A stretch of DNA of 64,000 nucleotides, taken from the NCBI GenBank assembly GCA_002482965.1, contig DLGZ01000006.1, positions 11,807 through 75,806 of the forward strand, in the 5' to 3' direction. The DNA comes from Verrucomicrobiaceae bacterium UBA7681 (GTDB lineage Bacteria > Verrucomicrobiota > Verrucomicrobiia > Verrucomicrobiales > Verrucomicrobiaceae). Below are positions 27,553 through 37,278 of the stretch, one piece after another. The position numbers were made by a program, and so were the translations under genes. Under the pieces are notes generated by a model. That model had not been told where the DNA came from. It ran no database searches and saw only the letters and a program-made list of their open reading frames with translations. The first letter of the stretch is position 1. The number at the start of each line of letters is the position of its first letter.

Positions 27553-30017
27553 AGGCTGTCGCTCTCATCCTCGCCGTTCTGGCTGTGCTGAACCCGCTCT
27601 ACGCGCAGGAGGCTTATCCTCCCATGCACCGCCTCACCTGGGAGGAATATGTGGGGACACTGAAGCACTGGCAGCAGAAGTTTCCCAAGCGAATGAAGCT
27701 CGAATCACGCGGCTTGAGCGGCCAGAACATGCCGGTGTACCTGCTGAAAATCACCGATGCAACCGTGCCAGCCGCTGACAAGCAGGTGTGCCTCATCACC
27801 ACACTGCATAGCGGACCTGAGCGCACAGGCACCACGGGAGCACTCGCCTTTGCGGAATGGTGCCTAAGCGATGATCCCCTCGCGGTGGAGACGCGGAAAA
27901 AGCAGGTCATCCTCGTCATGCCCTGTGTGAATCCGCTGGCCATGTTTTACACAGATCGCTTTCGCAATGAGCACGGGGTCGATCCCTACACCGGCAGCGG
28001 GCGCATCGGCAAGCTGTGGGATGTGAAATCACTCACGCTCAAAACACCGGAGGATGCCCCCGAACTCACCGCCGTTCTTTCGGTGGTCGACGACTACCAG
28101 CCGGAGGTTCACGCGGACCTGCATGGGACCGGACTCCAGGAATACTCTCCCTCGCAGCTAGGCACACGCCGCATGTATCAAGGTCAAATCATGACGGAGG
28201 TCACCGGCGGTGCGTACTCGAACTACGCCCTGCGTCCTTGGGACTGGCGGGTCACGGAGGCGATGATCGCGGCAGGCTGCGCGGCGGGTTTCCCCTCAGA
28301 TCGCTTTGAGGCAGATGCACAGCGCACCTTCTGGGGGCCGGAGCTTGCGCCGTTGGGGCGGAAACTCTGGCATGGCATGCCCATGTTTTATTCTGCGCAC
28401 TACGGTTATGCTAAATACCACACCATGCTGCTCACTCAGGAGGTGGCGTGGGAGCAGAGCCTCGTCGCCCGCATGCAGGGGCTGATGCGCATTGGCAATG
28501 AGGTGTGGTTGGATGAAAGAACGCCCGGCTATCCGGTGAATCGCATGCGTCACTTCGTTGGTCATTTCGTCACCGCGTATGGGACCACAGCCTCCGCACT
28601 TCGCGCCAGTCGCGTGGAGCTGTGGAATCAGCAGAGCGAATTCGCCCTCGGATTTATCTACCCGCAGACGGTGGGCCGCGAAAGCCTCGTCGTCGCCACC
28701 ACGGCAGTAGCCAAGCAGGCCGTCGCGAACCATGATTTTCGCTCCTTGCTCGGCGACACCGCTACGGAAGTGGAGCGCTTCATCAAAGCAGGGCCGGAAC
28801 TCAAGGTCGCCATGGAGCTGTCGAATGAGCAGCTCCTCGCCGCCAAGACTGACGCGAAATTCACGCAAGGCATCGGCTTCCGCCTGCGCCTGCCGTATCC
28901 TGCACCGAAACAAATCGAAGTGCGGCTCAATGGGGTCGCTTTGCGGGCAGATGCTGCCGACGGTTACGAAAGCTGGTTTGCCGATGGCTTCACGCAGGTG
29001 CAGGTCAATGTGCCACCGCAGAAGCTCCCACCACACGGCCTCTACTTCATCACCTGCGCCTACACACCCGCCGAGCAGCGACCGACCGGCTGGATGCCGC
29101 CTGCGGAGGTGCAAAAGAAGTTCGCCACCGCGAAACTCGATGCCGCGCCCGCGACTTTCACCGACGTGGCCTACGGCACGCATTTCCGCCAGACGCTGGA
29201 CGTGTGGCTCGCAAAATCTGCGCAGCCCGCACCGGTCGTGTTTTACATCCATGGCGGCGGCTGGGCTGCGCAGGACAAGACGGACATCCATCAGCATCTC
29301 GACGTTCGCGCGTTCCTCGATGCCGGCATCTCCGTCGTGTCGATCAACTACCGCTTCCTGTTCGATGCGAACGCCGCCAAGGTCGCGCCGCCGTTGCAGT
29401 GGCCGCTGGAGGATGCCGCGCGTGCCCTGCAGTATGTGCGCTCGAAAGCCGCCGAGTGGAACTTGGATAAAACACGCATCGCAGCCAGTGGTGTGAGTGC
29501 CGGTGGCTGCTCCTCGCTCTGGCTCGCCATGCACGCTGACATGGCTGATCCACAGAGCGCCGATCCCATCGCCCGCGAGTCCACCCGCGTCCTTTTCACG
29601 GCCACGAAAGCCCCGCAGGCTTCGTTTGATCCGCAACAGCTCGTCGAATGGATTCCTAACAGCGAATACGGTGCCCACGCCTTCGGTTACCCGTTTGATA
29701 AGTCACGAAAAGAAACCTTTCCGCTCTTCCTCGCGAACCGCTCGCAGCATCTTGCGGACATCCGTCGCTGGTCACCCATCGAGTACGCGAGCGCCGACGA
29801 TCCGCCCGCCTTCATCCTTTACACCAAAGAAGACAAGCCTCCCGTGAAAGGCCAGCCGCAGACAGATCCCAGCCACAGCGTCCTGCATGCCCTCATGTTG
29901 CAGGAGGTGCTGCAGCCACTCGGCGTGCCCTGTGCGGTCCACTATCCGCAGGATGGAAAACCGGCCACGACACTGCAGGAACTCCTGACGCAAAAACTGA
30001 AACCATCTCAACCATGA
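27549..30017 (+). CDS. Secreted fusion of an M14-like carboxypeptidase and an alpha/beta-hydrolase esterase
   Basis: An 822-residue protein with a signal peptide (MKAVALILAVLAVLNPLYAQ). Residues of about 30-330 resemble the M14 zinc carboxypeptidase fold: the first ligand motif is TLHSGPERTG (H87 and E91, spaced HxxxE rather than the usual HxxE), and the third region is EVHADLHGTG (H188, H192). Residues of about 515-815 form a BD-FAE/carboxylesterase-type hydrolase with the oxyanion motif HGGGW (568-572) and nucleophile elbow GVSAGG (S650). The combination would cleave amide and ester decorations. Whether the peptidase half is active, given the altered spacing, is uncertain. Coupled to both neighbours by ATGA overlaps. 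Confidence 0.8.
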   Translation: MKAVALILAVLAVLNPLYAQEAYPPMHRLTWEEYVGTLKHWQQKFPKRMKLESRGLSGQNMPVYLLKITDATVPAADKQVCLITTLHSGPERTGTTGALAFAEWCLSDDPLAVETRKKQVILVMPCVNPLAMFYTDRFRNEHGVDPYTGSGRIGKLWDVKSLTLKTPEDAPELTAVLSVVDDYQPEVHADLHGTGLQEYSPSQLGTRRMYQGQIMTEVTGGAYSNYALRPWDWRVTEAMIAAGCAAGFPSDRFEADAQRTFWGPELAPLGRKLWHGMPMFYSAHYGYAKYHTMLLTQEVAWEQSLVARMQGLMRIGNEVWLDERTPGYPVNRMRHFVGHFVTAYGTTASALRASRVELWNQQSEFALGFIYPQTVGRESLVVATTAVAKQAVANHDFRSLLGDTATEVERFIKAGPELKVAMELSNEQLLAAKTDAKFTQGIGFRLRLPYPAPKQIEVRLNGVALRADAADGYESWFADGFTQVQVNVPPQKLPPHGLYFITCAYTPAEQRPTGWMPPAEVQKKFATAKLDAAPATFTDVAYGTHFRQTLDVWLAKSAQPAPVVFYIHGGGWAAQDKTDIHQHLDVRAFLDAGISVVSINYRFLFDANAAKVAPPLQWPLEDAARALQYVRSKAAEWNLDKTRIAASGVSAGGCSSLWLAMHADMADPQSADPIARESTRVLFTATKAPQASFDPQQLVEWIPNSEYGAHAFGYPFDKSRKETFPLFLANRSQHLADIRRWSPIEYASADDPPAFILYTKEDKPPVKGQPQTDPSHSVLHALMLQEVLQPLGVPCAVHYPQDGKPATTLQELLTQKLKPSQP

Positions 30018-31495
30018 AGAAACGCTCTCTACTCACCCTCCTGCTGCTCGCTGGAAACCTGGCCGCAGCCGATGCACCGATCCACATCGGCAGCCGCCGC
30101 GAACTCTTTGCGGATTCCTTTTTGATCGACACGTTCAGCGGCACGCATCTGCAACAGCAGACACCGCGTGATGAGGGCGTGGCGTTCAAGTTTGACCGAC
30201 CGTGGGAGGGACTCTTCAGCGGCTATGCCACTCTCGTGACGCTCGCAGACGGCCGACTGCGCGCCTACTACCGTGGCAAGGCAGTGGCCAACAAGGACGG
30301 CAGCGAAGAGGAGGTCACCTGCTGCGCGGAATCCGTCGACGGCCGCCACTGGACCAAGCCTGAGCTGGGAATTTATGAAGTGATGGGCACGCGCAAAAAC
30401 AACGTGGTGCTGATGAAGGCGCACACGGCTACGCATAACTTCAGCCCGTTTCGCGATGAACGCCCCGGCGTGCCTGAGGATGAACGCTTCAAGGCCTTCG
30501 GCGGCACCATGGAGGGCGGTGGCCTCACCGCCTGGAAATCTCCCGACGGCCTGCGCTGGGATCTGATCCGCCCGGATCCTGTCATCACCAAGGCGATGGT
30601 GCCGTACAAATACATGTTCGATTCGCAAAACGTGCCCTTCTGGTCGGCGGCAGAGGGCAAGTATGTGGCCTACTACCGCGTGTTTGAGGGGGGCATCAGG
30701 CGCATCGTTCGCAGCGAAAGCAAAGACTTCCGTGAGTGGTCGGCTCCTGTGCTGATGGAGTATCGCAACCCCGACATGCAGGCCCCGGTGGAGCATTTGT
30801 ACACCAATCAAACGCATCCCTATTTCCGTGCACCGCATCTGTATGTGTCCATCGCTGCGCGCTTCATGCCGGGCCGCCGAGTGCTCACGGATGAGCAAGC
30901 TGCTGCCATCCATGTGAATCCGGGGTATTTCAAGGACACTTCCGATGCCATCTTCATGACCACACGCCCGGTGGAGGGCGCTACTCATGCCGGTGTGTAT
31001 GACCGCACCTTTCTGGAAGGCTTCATCCGCGGCGGTATCGGCGCCCAGAACTGGGTGTCCCGCACCAATTATCCCGCCCTCAATGTGGTGCCCACGGGAC
31101 CGAATGAGATGTCCGTCTTTGTGAATCAGGACTACGCGCAGCCCACGGCGCACATGCGGCGCTACTCGCTGCGCACGGACGGTTTTGCCTCGCTGCATTG
31201 CGGGTATGCAGGCGGGCACGCCGTCACGAAGCCGCTTGTGTTTGCCGGGCGAGAACTGGCGCTGAATTTCTCCACCTCCGCCGCCGGTGGCGTGAAGGTC
31301 GGTTTTGAAGGCGCGGATGGCAAAGCGGTACCTGGCTTCGGCGTGGAGGATTGCGTGATGCAGATCGGCAATGAGCTGGTGCGAAAAGTCACATGGAAAT
31401 CCGGCGCGGATGTCGGCACGCTCGCCGGTAAAACGCTGCGGCTGCGCTTCTCCATGAAGGATGCTGACATCTACTCATTCCAGTTCACTCCGTAA
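30014..31495 (+). CDS. Secreted GH32/GH43-like five-bladed propeller protein
   Basis: A 493-residue protein with a signal peptide (MKKRSLLTLLLLAGNLAAA). The opening IHIGSRRELFADSFLIDTF and the repeated blade motifs resemble the glycosyl-hydrolase-like propeller proteins common in Planctomycetes and Verrucomicrobia: LVTLADGRLRAYYRGK, CCAESVDGRHWTKPELGIYE, WKSPDGLRWD and GKYVAYYRVF. A beta-sandwich-like C-terminal part follows (about 410-493). Catalytic acids cannot be named by eye. Likely a glycan-active enzyme outside the cytoplasm. A similar but distinct protein is encoded at 33401-34912. Confidence 0.72.
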   Translation: MKKRSLLTLLLLAGNLAAADAPIHIGSRRELFADSFLIDTFSGTHLQQQTPRDEGVAFKFDRPWEGLFSGYATLVTLADGRLRAYYRGKAVANKDGSEEEVTCCAESVDGRHWTKPELGIYEVMGTRKNNVVLMKAHTATHNFSPFRDERPGVPEDERFKAFGGTMEGGGLTAWKSPDGLRWDLIRPDPVITKAMVPYKYMFDSQNVPFWSAAEGKYVAYYRVFEGGIRRIVRSESKDFREWSAPVLMEYRNPDMQAPVEHLYTNQTHPYFRAPHLYVSIAARFMPGRRVLTDEQAAAIHVNPGYFKDTSDAIFMTTRPVEGATHAGVYDRTFLEGFIRGGIGAQNWVSRTNYPALNVVPTGPNEMSVFVNQDYAQPTAHMRRYSLRTDGFASLHCGYAGGHAVTKPLVFAGRELALNFSTSAAGGVKVGFEGADGKAVPGFGVEDCVMQIGNELVRKVTWKSGADVGTLAGKTLRLRFSMKDADIYSFQFTP

Positions 31496-31506
31496 TCATT
31501 CACCCC

Positions 31507-33204
31507 ATGCCGTTGCGATTTCTCTCTTCCTGTCGTTCGCTTATGTTTCTTGGGCTGGCTGGGTCACTCAGCGCGGCCTTCACGGCGGAGTCTGCGCCTA
31601 CCCTCTCCGGCATCTGGCTCATGGGCCAGTCCTTGTGCGATGGCTCGGAGTCGCTGCCCGTCGTCACCAGCACAGGCAGCGGCTGGGGCAACATGGCCTT
31701 CACACGTGGGGTGCGCACATGGCTTCCGAATGACCACCCGGCCACACCTGAACAGCGTGAAGCCGATTCATTCAAGCTGATGCCTCTTTATGCACAGACA
31801 AATGGTGGTCTTGGCGAGACGGTGGCCAATGGACTGGCCGACCACTGGCAGGCCTCACGCATGGACAATGACAAGGAACGTGCCGCGCACGCAAACTCAC
31901 GTTTTCTCGTGGCTTGCGCAGGGCAGGGCGGGCGGCAGATTCAGGAGCTTTCCAGCGCTGACATCTCAACGGATGCACGCACCCCAGAGTCGCGCAGACA
32001 TGGTGGTGGCTACTATCGCACGAGTCTCGATGATGCATCGCGCGCAGTGGCGCAGGCAAAAACTGCAGGTGCGGATTTTCGCATCGCCGCGCTCTACTGG
32101 ATGCAGGGAGAGGGCAATGGCGGACCCACGGGTGGCATCATGCCCACGCGCTGGGACGCCGAACTGCCACGCGTGCAGGGACTGGCATGGTATCGCGATC
32201 AACTCATTGATTATCGCAGGCAGTGGTCGGCAGACTTGTGCGCCATCACCGGGCAGAGCGGTGAGTTGCCGTTGTTCACCTACCAGACGCTCGGCCCCGC
32301 AGGTGACGCGCAGATGATGGCGGCAGATGCCGACAAAAACATCTGGCTGGTGGGGCCGCATTACGCCGTATCCAGTGCAATCAACAGCCGCACCAAGCCA
32401 GACCGTCATGGCGATCCCATCCACCTCTCGGCCGATGGCGAGCGCTGGTGGGGCGAACAAGTCGGCAAGGTCATGCACCGCGTGCTGGACCGCCGAGAAG
32501 ACTGGCAGCCCCTGCGCCCCCGCAGTGCAAAACTCGCCGCTAGCCGCGACAGCATCATCCTTGATTTCATCGTTCCGCGTCCACCACTCGTGCTCGACAC
32601 CGTGTTCCTCGCGCAGCAGGAGATCGCGGTGAAAGGCGGCTTCACTTCGCTGGCAGGCTTTCGCGTGCATGACAGCTCCGGGCAGCCGCTCACGCTCACA
32701 GCAGTCGAAGTCATCGCACCCACGCAGGTGCGCCTCCGCCTGGCGCAGCCGCTGCCTGCAGGCAAAACCTGCCGCATCAGCTACGGTCATCCTTATGCCG
32801 CAGCGCTCGGCACCCTTGCCGTATTGCGCGATGGGCCGGAGAAGACGGCAGAGCTGGTGCTCACGCGCAGTGTCGCTGCACAGATCAAGCCCCTGCTCGC
32901 AGAAGGTGCCTTCTTCGTCGCAAACCTTTCCGGCACACCGACCCGCGTGGCCATTCGTGCAACGAGTGAAGACAACGGCGTCACCGTGCTGCGCTATGAG
33001 CCGAGCGAACTGCGCAACAACGTGCCTTTCGCGGCAGGACAGGAAATCGTCGCCCAGCGTTCATTCAGTTATGGCAATCTGCGCGACTCCGATCCCGAAC
33101 ACTCCACGCACACCTTCGCCGACGCCGCCTACGGCACACGTGCAGGCCAGTCCTATCCCTTGTGGAACTGGTGCGTGTTGTTTGGAGGCATGAGCGCTGA
33201 GTAA
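31507..33204 (+). CDS. Secreted sialate O-acetylesterase-like SGNH esterase
   Basis: A 565-residue protein. The signal peptide (about 1-28) leads into GIWLMGQSLCDGSE, where the GQS motif gives nucleophile S42. The acid/base pair lies in RHGDPIHLSADGERWW (D303, H306). This is the carbohydrate esterase/sialate O-acetylesterase layout, with an LYWMQGEGNG block between (compare WHQGE in the family). Residues of about 345-565 form beta-sandwich domains. It would remove O-acetyl groups from sugars; that the sugar is sialic acid is not shown. 11 bp after the preceding gene. Last gene of the transcription unit starting at 20818 by position, since a new operator precedes the next gene. Confidence 0.8.
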   Translation: MPLRFLSSCRSLMFLGLAGSLSAAFTAESAPTLSGIWLMGQSLCDGSESLPVVTSTGSGWGNMAFTRGVRTWLPNDHPATPEQREADSFKLMPLYAQTNGGLGETVANGLADHWQASRMDNDKERAAHANSRFLVACAGQGGRQIQELSSADISTDARTPESRRHGGGYYRTSLDDASRAVAQAKTAGADFRIAALYWMQGEGNGGPTGGIMPTRWDAELPRVQGLAWYRDQLIDYRRQWSADLCAITGQSGELPLFTYQTLGPAGDAQMMAADADKNIWLVGPHYAVSSAINSRTKPDRHGDPIHLSADGERWWGEQVGKVMHRVLDRREDWQPLRPRSAKLAASRDSIILDFIVPRPPLVLDTVFLAQQEIAVKGGFTSLAGFRVHDSSGQPLTLTAVEVIAPTQVRLRLAQPLPAGKTCRISYGHPYAAALGTLAVLRDGPEKTAELVLTRSVAAQIKPLLAEGAFFVANLSGTPTRVAIRATSEDNGVTVLRYEPSELRNNVPFAAGQEIVAQRSFSYGNLRDSDPEHSTHTFADAAYGTRAGQSYPLWNWCVLFGGMSAE

Positions 33205-33335
33205 ACGCGCCAACGTCTTGGAGATCGGTGGCAAAGATGCAAGGCGCAGCCTGCATCGACGGCACCGCTTTCGAGTGGCATAGAACGTTCTTCATGCCCG
33301 GCCTGTGAATGCATCGTCACGGATTCATAGACACC

Positions 33336-33356
33336 CTGGTATGTACAACGGACCAA
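33336..33356. promoter_or_regulatory. Operator candidate O3 before the gene at 33401
   Basis: Left arm CTGGTATG, centre TACAA, right arm CGGACCAA. It matches the site beside the regulator at 17 of 21 positions and ends 44 bp before the ATG at 33401. A CATAAT box lies 8-13 bp before that ATG. The flanking gap 33205-33400 shows nothing else. Confidence 0.7.
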
Positions 33357-33400
33357 TAGCTCATGCTGGTGGCAGCATAACAGGGCATCATAATTCGCCC

Positions 33401-34912
33401 ATGAAGCTAACCCTTTGCATCCTCAGCGTTCTGATGCTCCCGCTCCATGCAGCCGAGCAGGTCTTCTTCGCCTTCGACGATCACAACATCGCCTGGCAGC
33501 ACAATCTGAAACTGACGTTGGAGACAGCGCAGAAGCATCCGCAAAATCCCGTCCTGCGCAGCGGGCCGCCGGGCTCACCGGATTACGGGCATGCCATCAT
33601 GTATGGCACTGTCCTGAAGCAGGGTGATACCTTTCGCATGTGGTACCTCGGCATGCACGAACCGAAGATTGCGAAAGGCCAGGCGCCCGGCTGGTGGCGG
33701 CCCATGTGCTACGCGGAAAGCAAAGACGGCGTCACATGGATCAAGCCTGATCTCGGCCTTGTGGAGTTTAACGGCAGTACCAAGAACAACATCTGCCGCA
33801 TCGAGGGCGAGCCTTATTCAATGACGCGCGTGAATGATTTCCTCTCTGTGCTCTACGAGCCCGATGAGCCGGACGCAGCGAAGCGTTACAAGTGCGCTTA
33901 CATCGCGCACATGCCATTCGACGAGGTCAAAGGCGGTCGCAGCAAAATCGGGCCGAACGAGAAACGCTGGGGCTCTTTTGTCACCGCCACGAGCGCCGAT
34001 GGTTTGAAATGGAACTGCGTCGGCGACCGCCCCGCCAATGCCGGGGGAGAGCGCTTTGAAGTGAGCGGTCTCTATCGCTTCGGCGACTTCTACTACGCCA
34101 CCGGTCAGCTTCTCAGCCCATGGTCATGGCGGCCTGATGGCAGCGACATTGGGCGCGACATGCTCGCGTATCGCTCACCCGATTTCGTGTCGTGGTCAAA
34201 GGCGAAGGCCTTCTCCTATGCGCGCCCCGGCCAGCTCTCCAATCCCCCGGTCAAAGGCCAGCAGATGCACATGGGGGCGGGCTTGTGGAATCGCGGCAAC
34301 GTCATGGTCGGCCTGCACGGCATGTGGCAGGATGCAGAGCAGCCACCACCCAAGGATAAAAGCTGGAACTACGGCGTGCGCGTCGATCTCGGCCTGCTCA
34401 TCAGCAACGATGGCGTGCATTTTCGCGAACCCGTGCCCGGTTTCACCATCATTCCACGCGGCAAAGAGGGCGAGTGGGACGACGTCGCCATCCTGCAAGG
34501 TCATGCCTTTGTGAACGAGGGAGACAAGACCATGATCTGGTATTCCCACTGGAACACCGGCGGCGAACTCGAACACATGGACATCGGCCTCGCCACACTC
34601 CGACGCGACGGCTTCGGCTCGCTCTCGCGCAAGGTTGCCGAGGAGGAGGGCCACTTCATCACCAGTCCCTTCACCGCAAAGGAGATTGCCTTGAACGTGG
34701 ACGGCATCACGCCAGAGACCCCGATAACCGTGCAACTCCTTGACCACCTTGACCACCCGCTTGACGGCTATGAAGTCAAAGTAACCACCCCCGGCGTGCG
34801 TGTGCCCATCACATGGCCCAAGCCGCTGCCCGCAGGCAAAAAAACAGCCCTGCGCGTGAACTTCTCGGCCGGTAGCAGCGCCAAGGTCTATGCCATCTAC
34901 CTCAACGACTGA
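33401..34912 (+). CDS. Secreted GH32-like propeller protein
   Basis: A 503-residue protein with a signal peptide (MKLTLCILSVLMLPLHA). Propeller-type segments include MYGTVLKQGDTFRMWYLGMHE, CYAESKDGVTWIKPDLGLVEF, TSADGLKWNCVGD, AYRSPDFVSWSKAK and LLISNDGVHFREPVPG; a beta-sandwich tail follows. It belongs to the same broad class as the 30014-31495 protein, resembling GH32/GH43-fold hydrolases, with no catalytic residues that I can assign. First gene behind operator O3; the aminotransferase fusion follows after 6 bp. The ATG at 33401 starts the signal peptide; an open frame reaches 33305 but crosses the operator. Confidence 0.75.
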   Translation: MKLTLCILSVLMLPLHAAEQVFFAFDDHNIAWQHNLKLTLETAQKHPQNPVLRSGPPGSPDYGHAIMYGTVLKQGDTFRMWYLGMHEPKIAKGQAPGWWRPMCYAESKDGVTWIKPDLGLVEFNGSTKNNICRIEGEPYSMTRVNDFLSVLYEPDEPDAAKRYKCAYIAHMPFDEVKGGRSKIGPNEKRWGSFVTATSADGLKWNCVGDRPANAGGERFEVSGLYRFGDFYYATGQLLSPWSWRPDGSDIGRDMLAYRSPDFVSWSKAKAFSYARPGQLSNPPVKGQQMHMGAGLWNRGNVMVGLHGMWQDAEQPPPKDKSWNYGVRVDLGLLISNDGVHFREPVPGFTIIPRGKEGEWDDVAILQGHAFVNEGDKTMIWYSHWNTGGELEHMDIGLATLRRDGFGSLSRKVAEEEGHFITSPFTAKEIALNVDGITPETPITVQLLDHLDHPLDGYEVKVTTPGVRVPITWPKPLPAGKKTALRVNFSAGSSAKVYAIYLND

Positions 34913-34918
34913 CCTCCC

Positions 34919-37201
34919 ATGTCACTCAAACTCGTCACCGAACTCAACGACATCGATCGCAGTCTGCTGCATCGCGCGATAGACGGATTCGTGCCTGAAG
35001 CGGTCTTTGATGTGCATACGCACCTGTTTCACTCGCGCCATTTCGCAGCGGGAAATCGCCCGGTGTTTCTCGAAGAAGATCGCGGATACGGCATGCCTGA
35101 TTTTCAAGCGGCCATGCAGCTCTGGCTGCCGGGACGGCGGGTGGAGGGGCTGTTCTTTGGATATCCCAGCGCAGGCAATGATCGAGCAGGCGAAAATGCT
35201 TGGGTGCAGTCACAGGTGAATGCGAGCACGAATTCGCGCGCGCTCGTGCTCGCCGCGCCGAAGGATGATCCGGCGGAGGTGCGGCGGCTGCTGAGCACTG
35301 GCGTGTTTGTCGGCATCAAGCCCTACCGCCTTTACGCAGATGTGCCGGACACGCGGGAGGCGGAGATCGAATCCTTCGCACCCGAGTGGATGTGGGAGCT
35401 GTGCCATGAGCATGGCGGCATCATGATGCTGCACATCATGCTGGCAGGCGGCATCACCGATCCGCGCAATGTCGCGGCAATCCGGCGTCTCTGCCGCCGC
35501 TACCCACGCTGCAAGCTCGTGCTGGCTCATGTGGCGCGTTCCTTCAACTATCGCCACGCCCGCGAGGGACTCCATCATCTTGTCGATCTCGACAACGTCG
35601 TCGTGGACACCTCCGCCGTGACGCAGGCCGGTGCCTTCCGCGCCGCGCTTGAGATCCTCGGCCCGCGCCGCGTTCTCTGGGGTAGCGACTACATGGTTAG
35701 CGAACTGCGCGGTTCTTGCGTCACGCAGGGCGATGGCTTCACCTGGATTCATCCCGAGATCAGCGCGGACAAGCTGACGATTTTTGGACAGTACACCACT
35801 GTGGGCATCGAGTCTCTGCTCTGCCTGCGCGAGGCCTGTGAAGACACCGGCATGACGCAGGGAGATCTGGAAGACATCTTCCGCGAGAATGCGCTGCGCC
35901 TGCTCAGCCCGCCCCCTGCGGCTCCTTCTGGCCCGCAGCTTTGGGAGGAGGCCAAGACCAAAATCTCCTGCGGCACCGGCCTCCTTTCAAAGCGGGCGCA
36001 CCTGTTTGATCCGCAGTCCTGGCCCTCCTATTTTTCGCGTGCGAAAGGCGCGTACATCTGGGATCTCGATGATCGGCGCTTCACCGACTTCACCGGCGGC
36101 GTCGGAGCCATTTTGCTCGGGCACGCCGATGATGAAGTGAACGCAGCGGTGAAACGCCGCGTCAATCTCGGCAGCTACGCCACGCTGGCCTCGCCAGATG
36201 AAGTCAAGCTGGCCGATGCACTTCTGGAACTGCATCCCTGGGCCGGCAAAGTGCGCTACGCACGCGGTGGCGGCGAGGCCCTCGGCCTTGCAGTACGCAT
36301 TGCACGCGCCGCCACCGGCAAAAGCGGTGTCGCCTTCTGCGGCTACCATGGATGGAGCGACTGGTATCTCGCTGCAAATTTAAGCGATGATGCAGCACTC
36401 GACGGGCATCTCCTTCCCGGCCTCCAGCCACTCGGCGTGCCGCGCGAGCTTGCAGGTACCGCCGTGCCCTTTCGCTACAATGATCTCGCTTCATTCCATG
36501 CGGCCCTGCAAAAGCTCGACGGCAAACTGGCCGCTGTGGTCATGGAGCCGATGCGCTCCGAACTCCCACGCGATGGCTTTTTGCAGCAGGTCATCGACGC
36601 CTGCCATGCAGCCGGAGCCGTCTATGTGCTGGATGAAGTCACCAGCGGCTGGCGCTTTGGCTTTCCCGGTGCCGCACCAGGGCTAGGCATCGAGCCGGAC
36701 ATCTCCGTGTATGCCAAAGCCATGAGTAACGGCTATCCGGCGGGAGCCATCGTGGGAAAGAATGAGGTCATGGATGCAGCCAATGGCAGCTTCATCTCCA
36801 GCAGCTACTGGACAGATGGTGTGGGCACCGCCGCCTCGCTAGCCTGCATTCGCAAAATGCAGCGCGAGGGCGTGCAGCAGCAGGTGTGGCAGTTGGGTGA
36901 GCGCTTGCAGTCAGGCCTGCGTGAAGTCGCCGCACGTTATCCCACCTTGCAGCTCAAAGTGGGCGGCATGCCTTGCGCACCTTCGCTCGCCTTTGCCAAT
37001 CCAGCGGCGAAGCAGCACATGATTCGCCACATGCTGCAGCGCGGCTTTTTGATGTCCAGCCAGCTCTACGTCACGTGGTCCCACACAGAAGCGACGCTCG
37101 TCGAAATGCTCGCCGCGCTGGATGAATCCCTCGTCATCGTTGCCAATACCCCCTTGGAGTCGTCACAAGGGCCGCAACAAGGCTTTGCACGTTTGGTATG
37201 A
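34919..37201 (+). CDS. Fusion of an amidohydrolase domain and a class III (GSA-type) aminotransferase
   Basis: A 760-residue cytoplasmic protein. Residues of about 1-325 are a TIM-barrel amidohydrolase with DVHTHLFHSRH (metal His pair), MMLHIMLAGG, LVLAHVARSF and LWGSDYM ligands. Residues of about 345-745 are a glutamate-1-semialdehyde-aminomutase-like, PLP-dependent aminotransferase: TDFTGGVGAILLGHADDEV, CGYHGWSDWY, the cofactor Asp in LDEVTSGWRFG and the Schiff-base lysine K600 in YAKAMSNGYPAGAIVG. Both active sites look complete. The fusion would hydrolyse (or decarboxylate or lactonise) one intermediate and move an amino group on another, pointing to an amino sugar or amino acid-like sugar. 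I know of no standard name for this architecture. Confidence 0.85.
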   Translation: MSLKLVTELNDIDRSLLHRAIDGFVPEAVFDVHTHLFHSRHFAAGNRPVFLEEDRGYGMPDFQAAMQLWLPGRRVEGLFFGYPSAGNDRAGENAWVQSQVNASTNSRALVLAAPKDDPAEVRRLLSTGVFVGIKPYRLYADVPDTREAEIESFAPEWMWELCHEHGGIMMLHIMLAGGITDPRNVAAIRRLCRRYPRCKLVLAHVARSFNYRHAREGLHHLVDLDNVVVDTSAVTQAGAFRAALEILGPRRVLWGSDYMVSELRGSCVTQGDGFTWIHPEISADKLTIFGQYTTVGIESLLCLREACEDTGMTQGDLEDIFRENALRLLSPPPAAPSGPQLWEEAKTKISCGTGLLSKRAHLFDPQSWPSYFSRAKGAYIWDLDDRRFTDFTGGVGAILLGHADDEVNAAVKRRVNLGSYATLASPDEVKLADALLELHPWAGKVRYARGGGEALGLAVRIARAATGKSGVAFCGYHGWSDWYLAANLSDDAALDGHLLPGLQPLGVPRELAGTAVPFRYNDLASFHAALQKLDGKLAAVVMEPMRSELPRDGFLQQVIDACHAAGAVYVLDEVTSGWRFGFPGAAPGLGIEPDISVYAKAMSNGYPAGAIVGKNEVMDAANGSFISSSYWTDGVGTAASLACIRKMQREGVQQQVWQLGERLQSGLREVAARYPTLQLKVGGMPCAPSLAFANPAAKQHMIRHMLQRGFLMSSQLYVTWSHTEATLVEMLAALDESLVIVANTPLESSQGPQQGFARLV

Positions 37202-37278
37202 CTGACCAACGGAAATTTTGCTGGCAAATGAATGCCTGCACCGGAGAATACAATTGAATTTCACAGCTGAATTTAATC

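Noticed and set aside
37186..37212. TTTGGTATGACTGACCAA palindrome near the end of the aminotransferase fusion as a sixth operator
   Set aside because: Arms are only 7 bp apart instead of 11, the arm bases differ, and it overlaps a stop codon rather than a promoter region.
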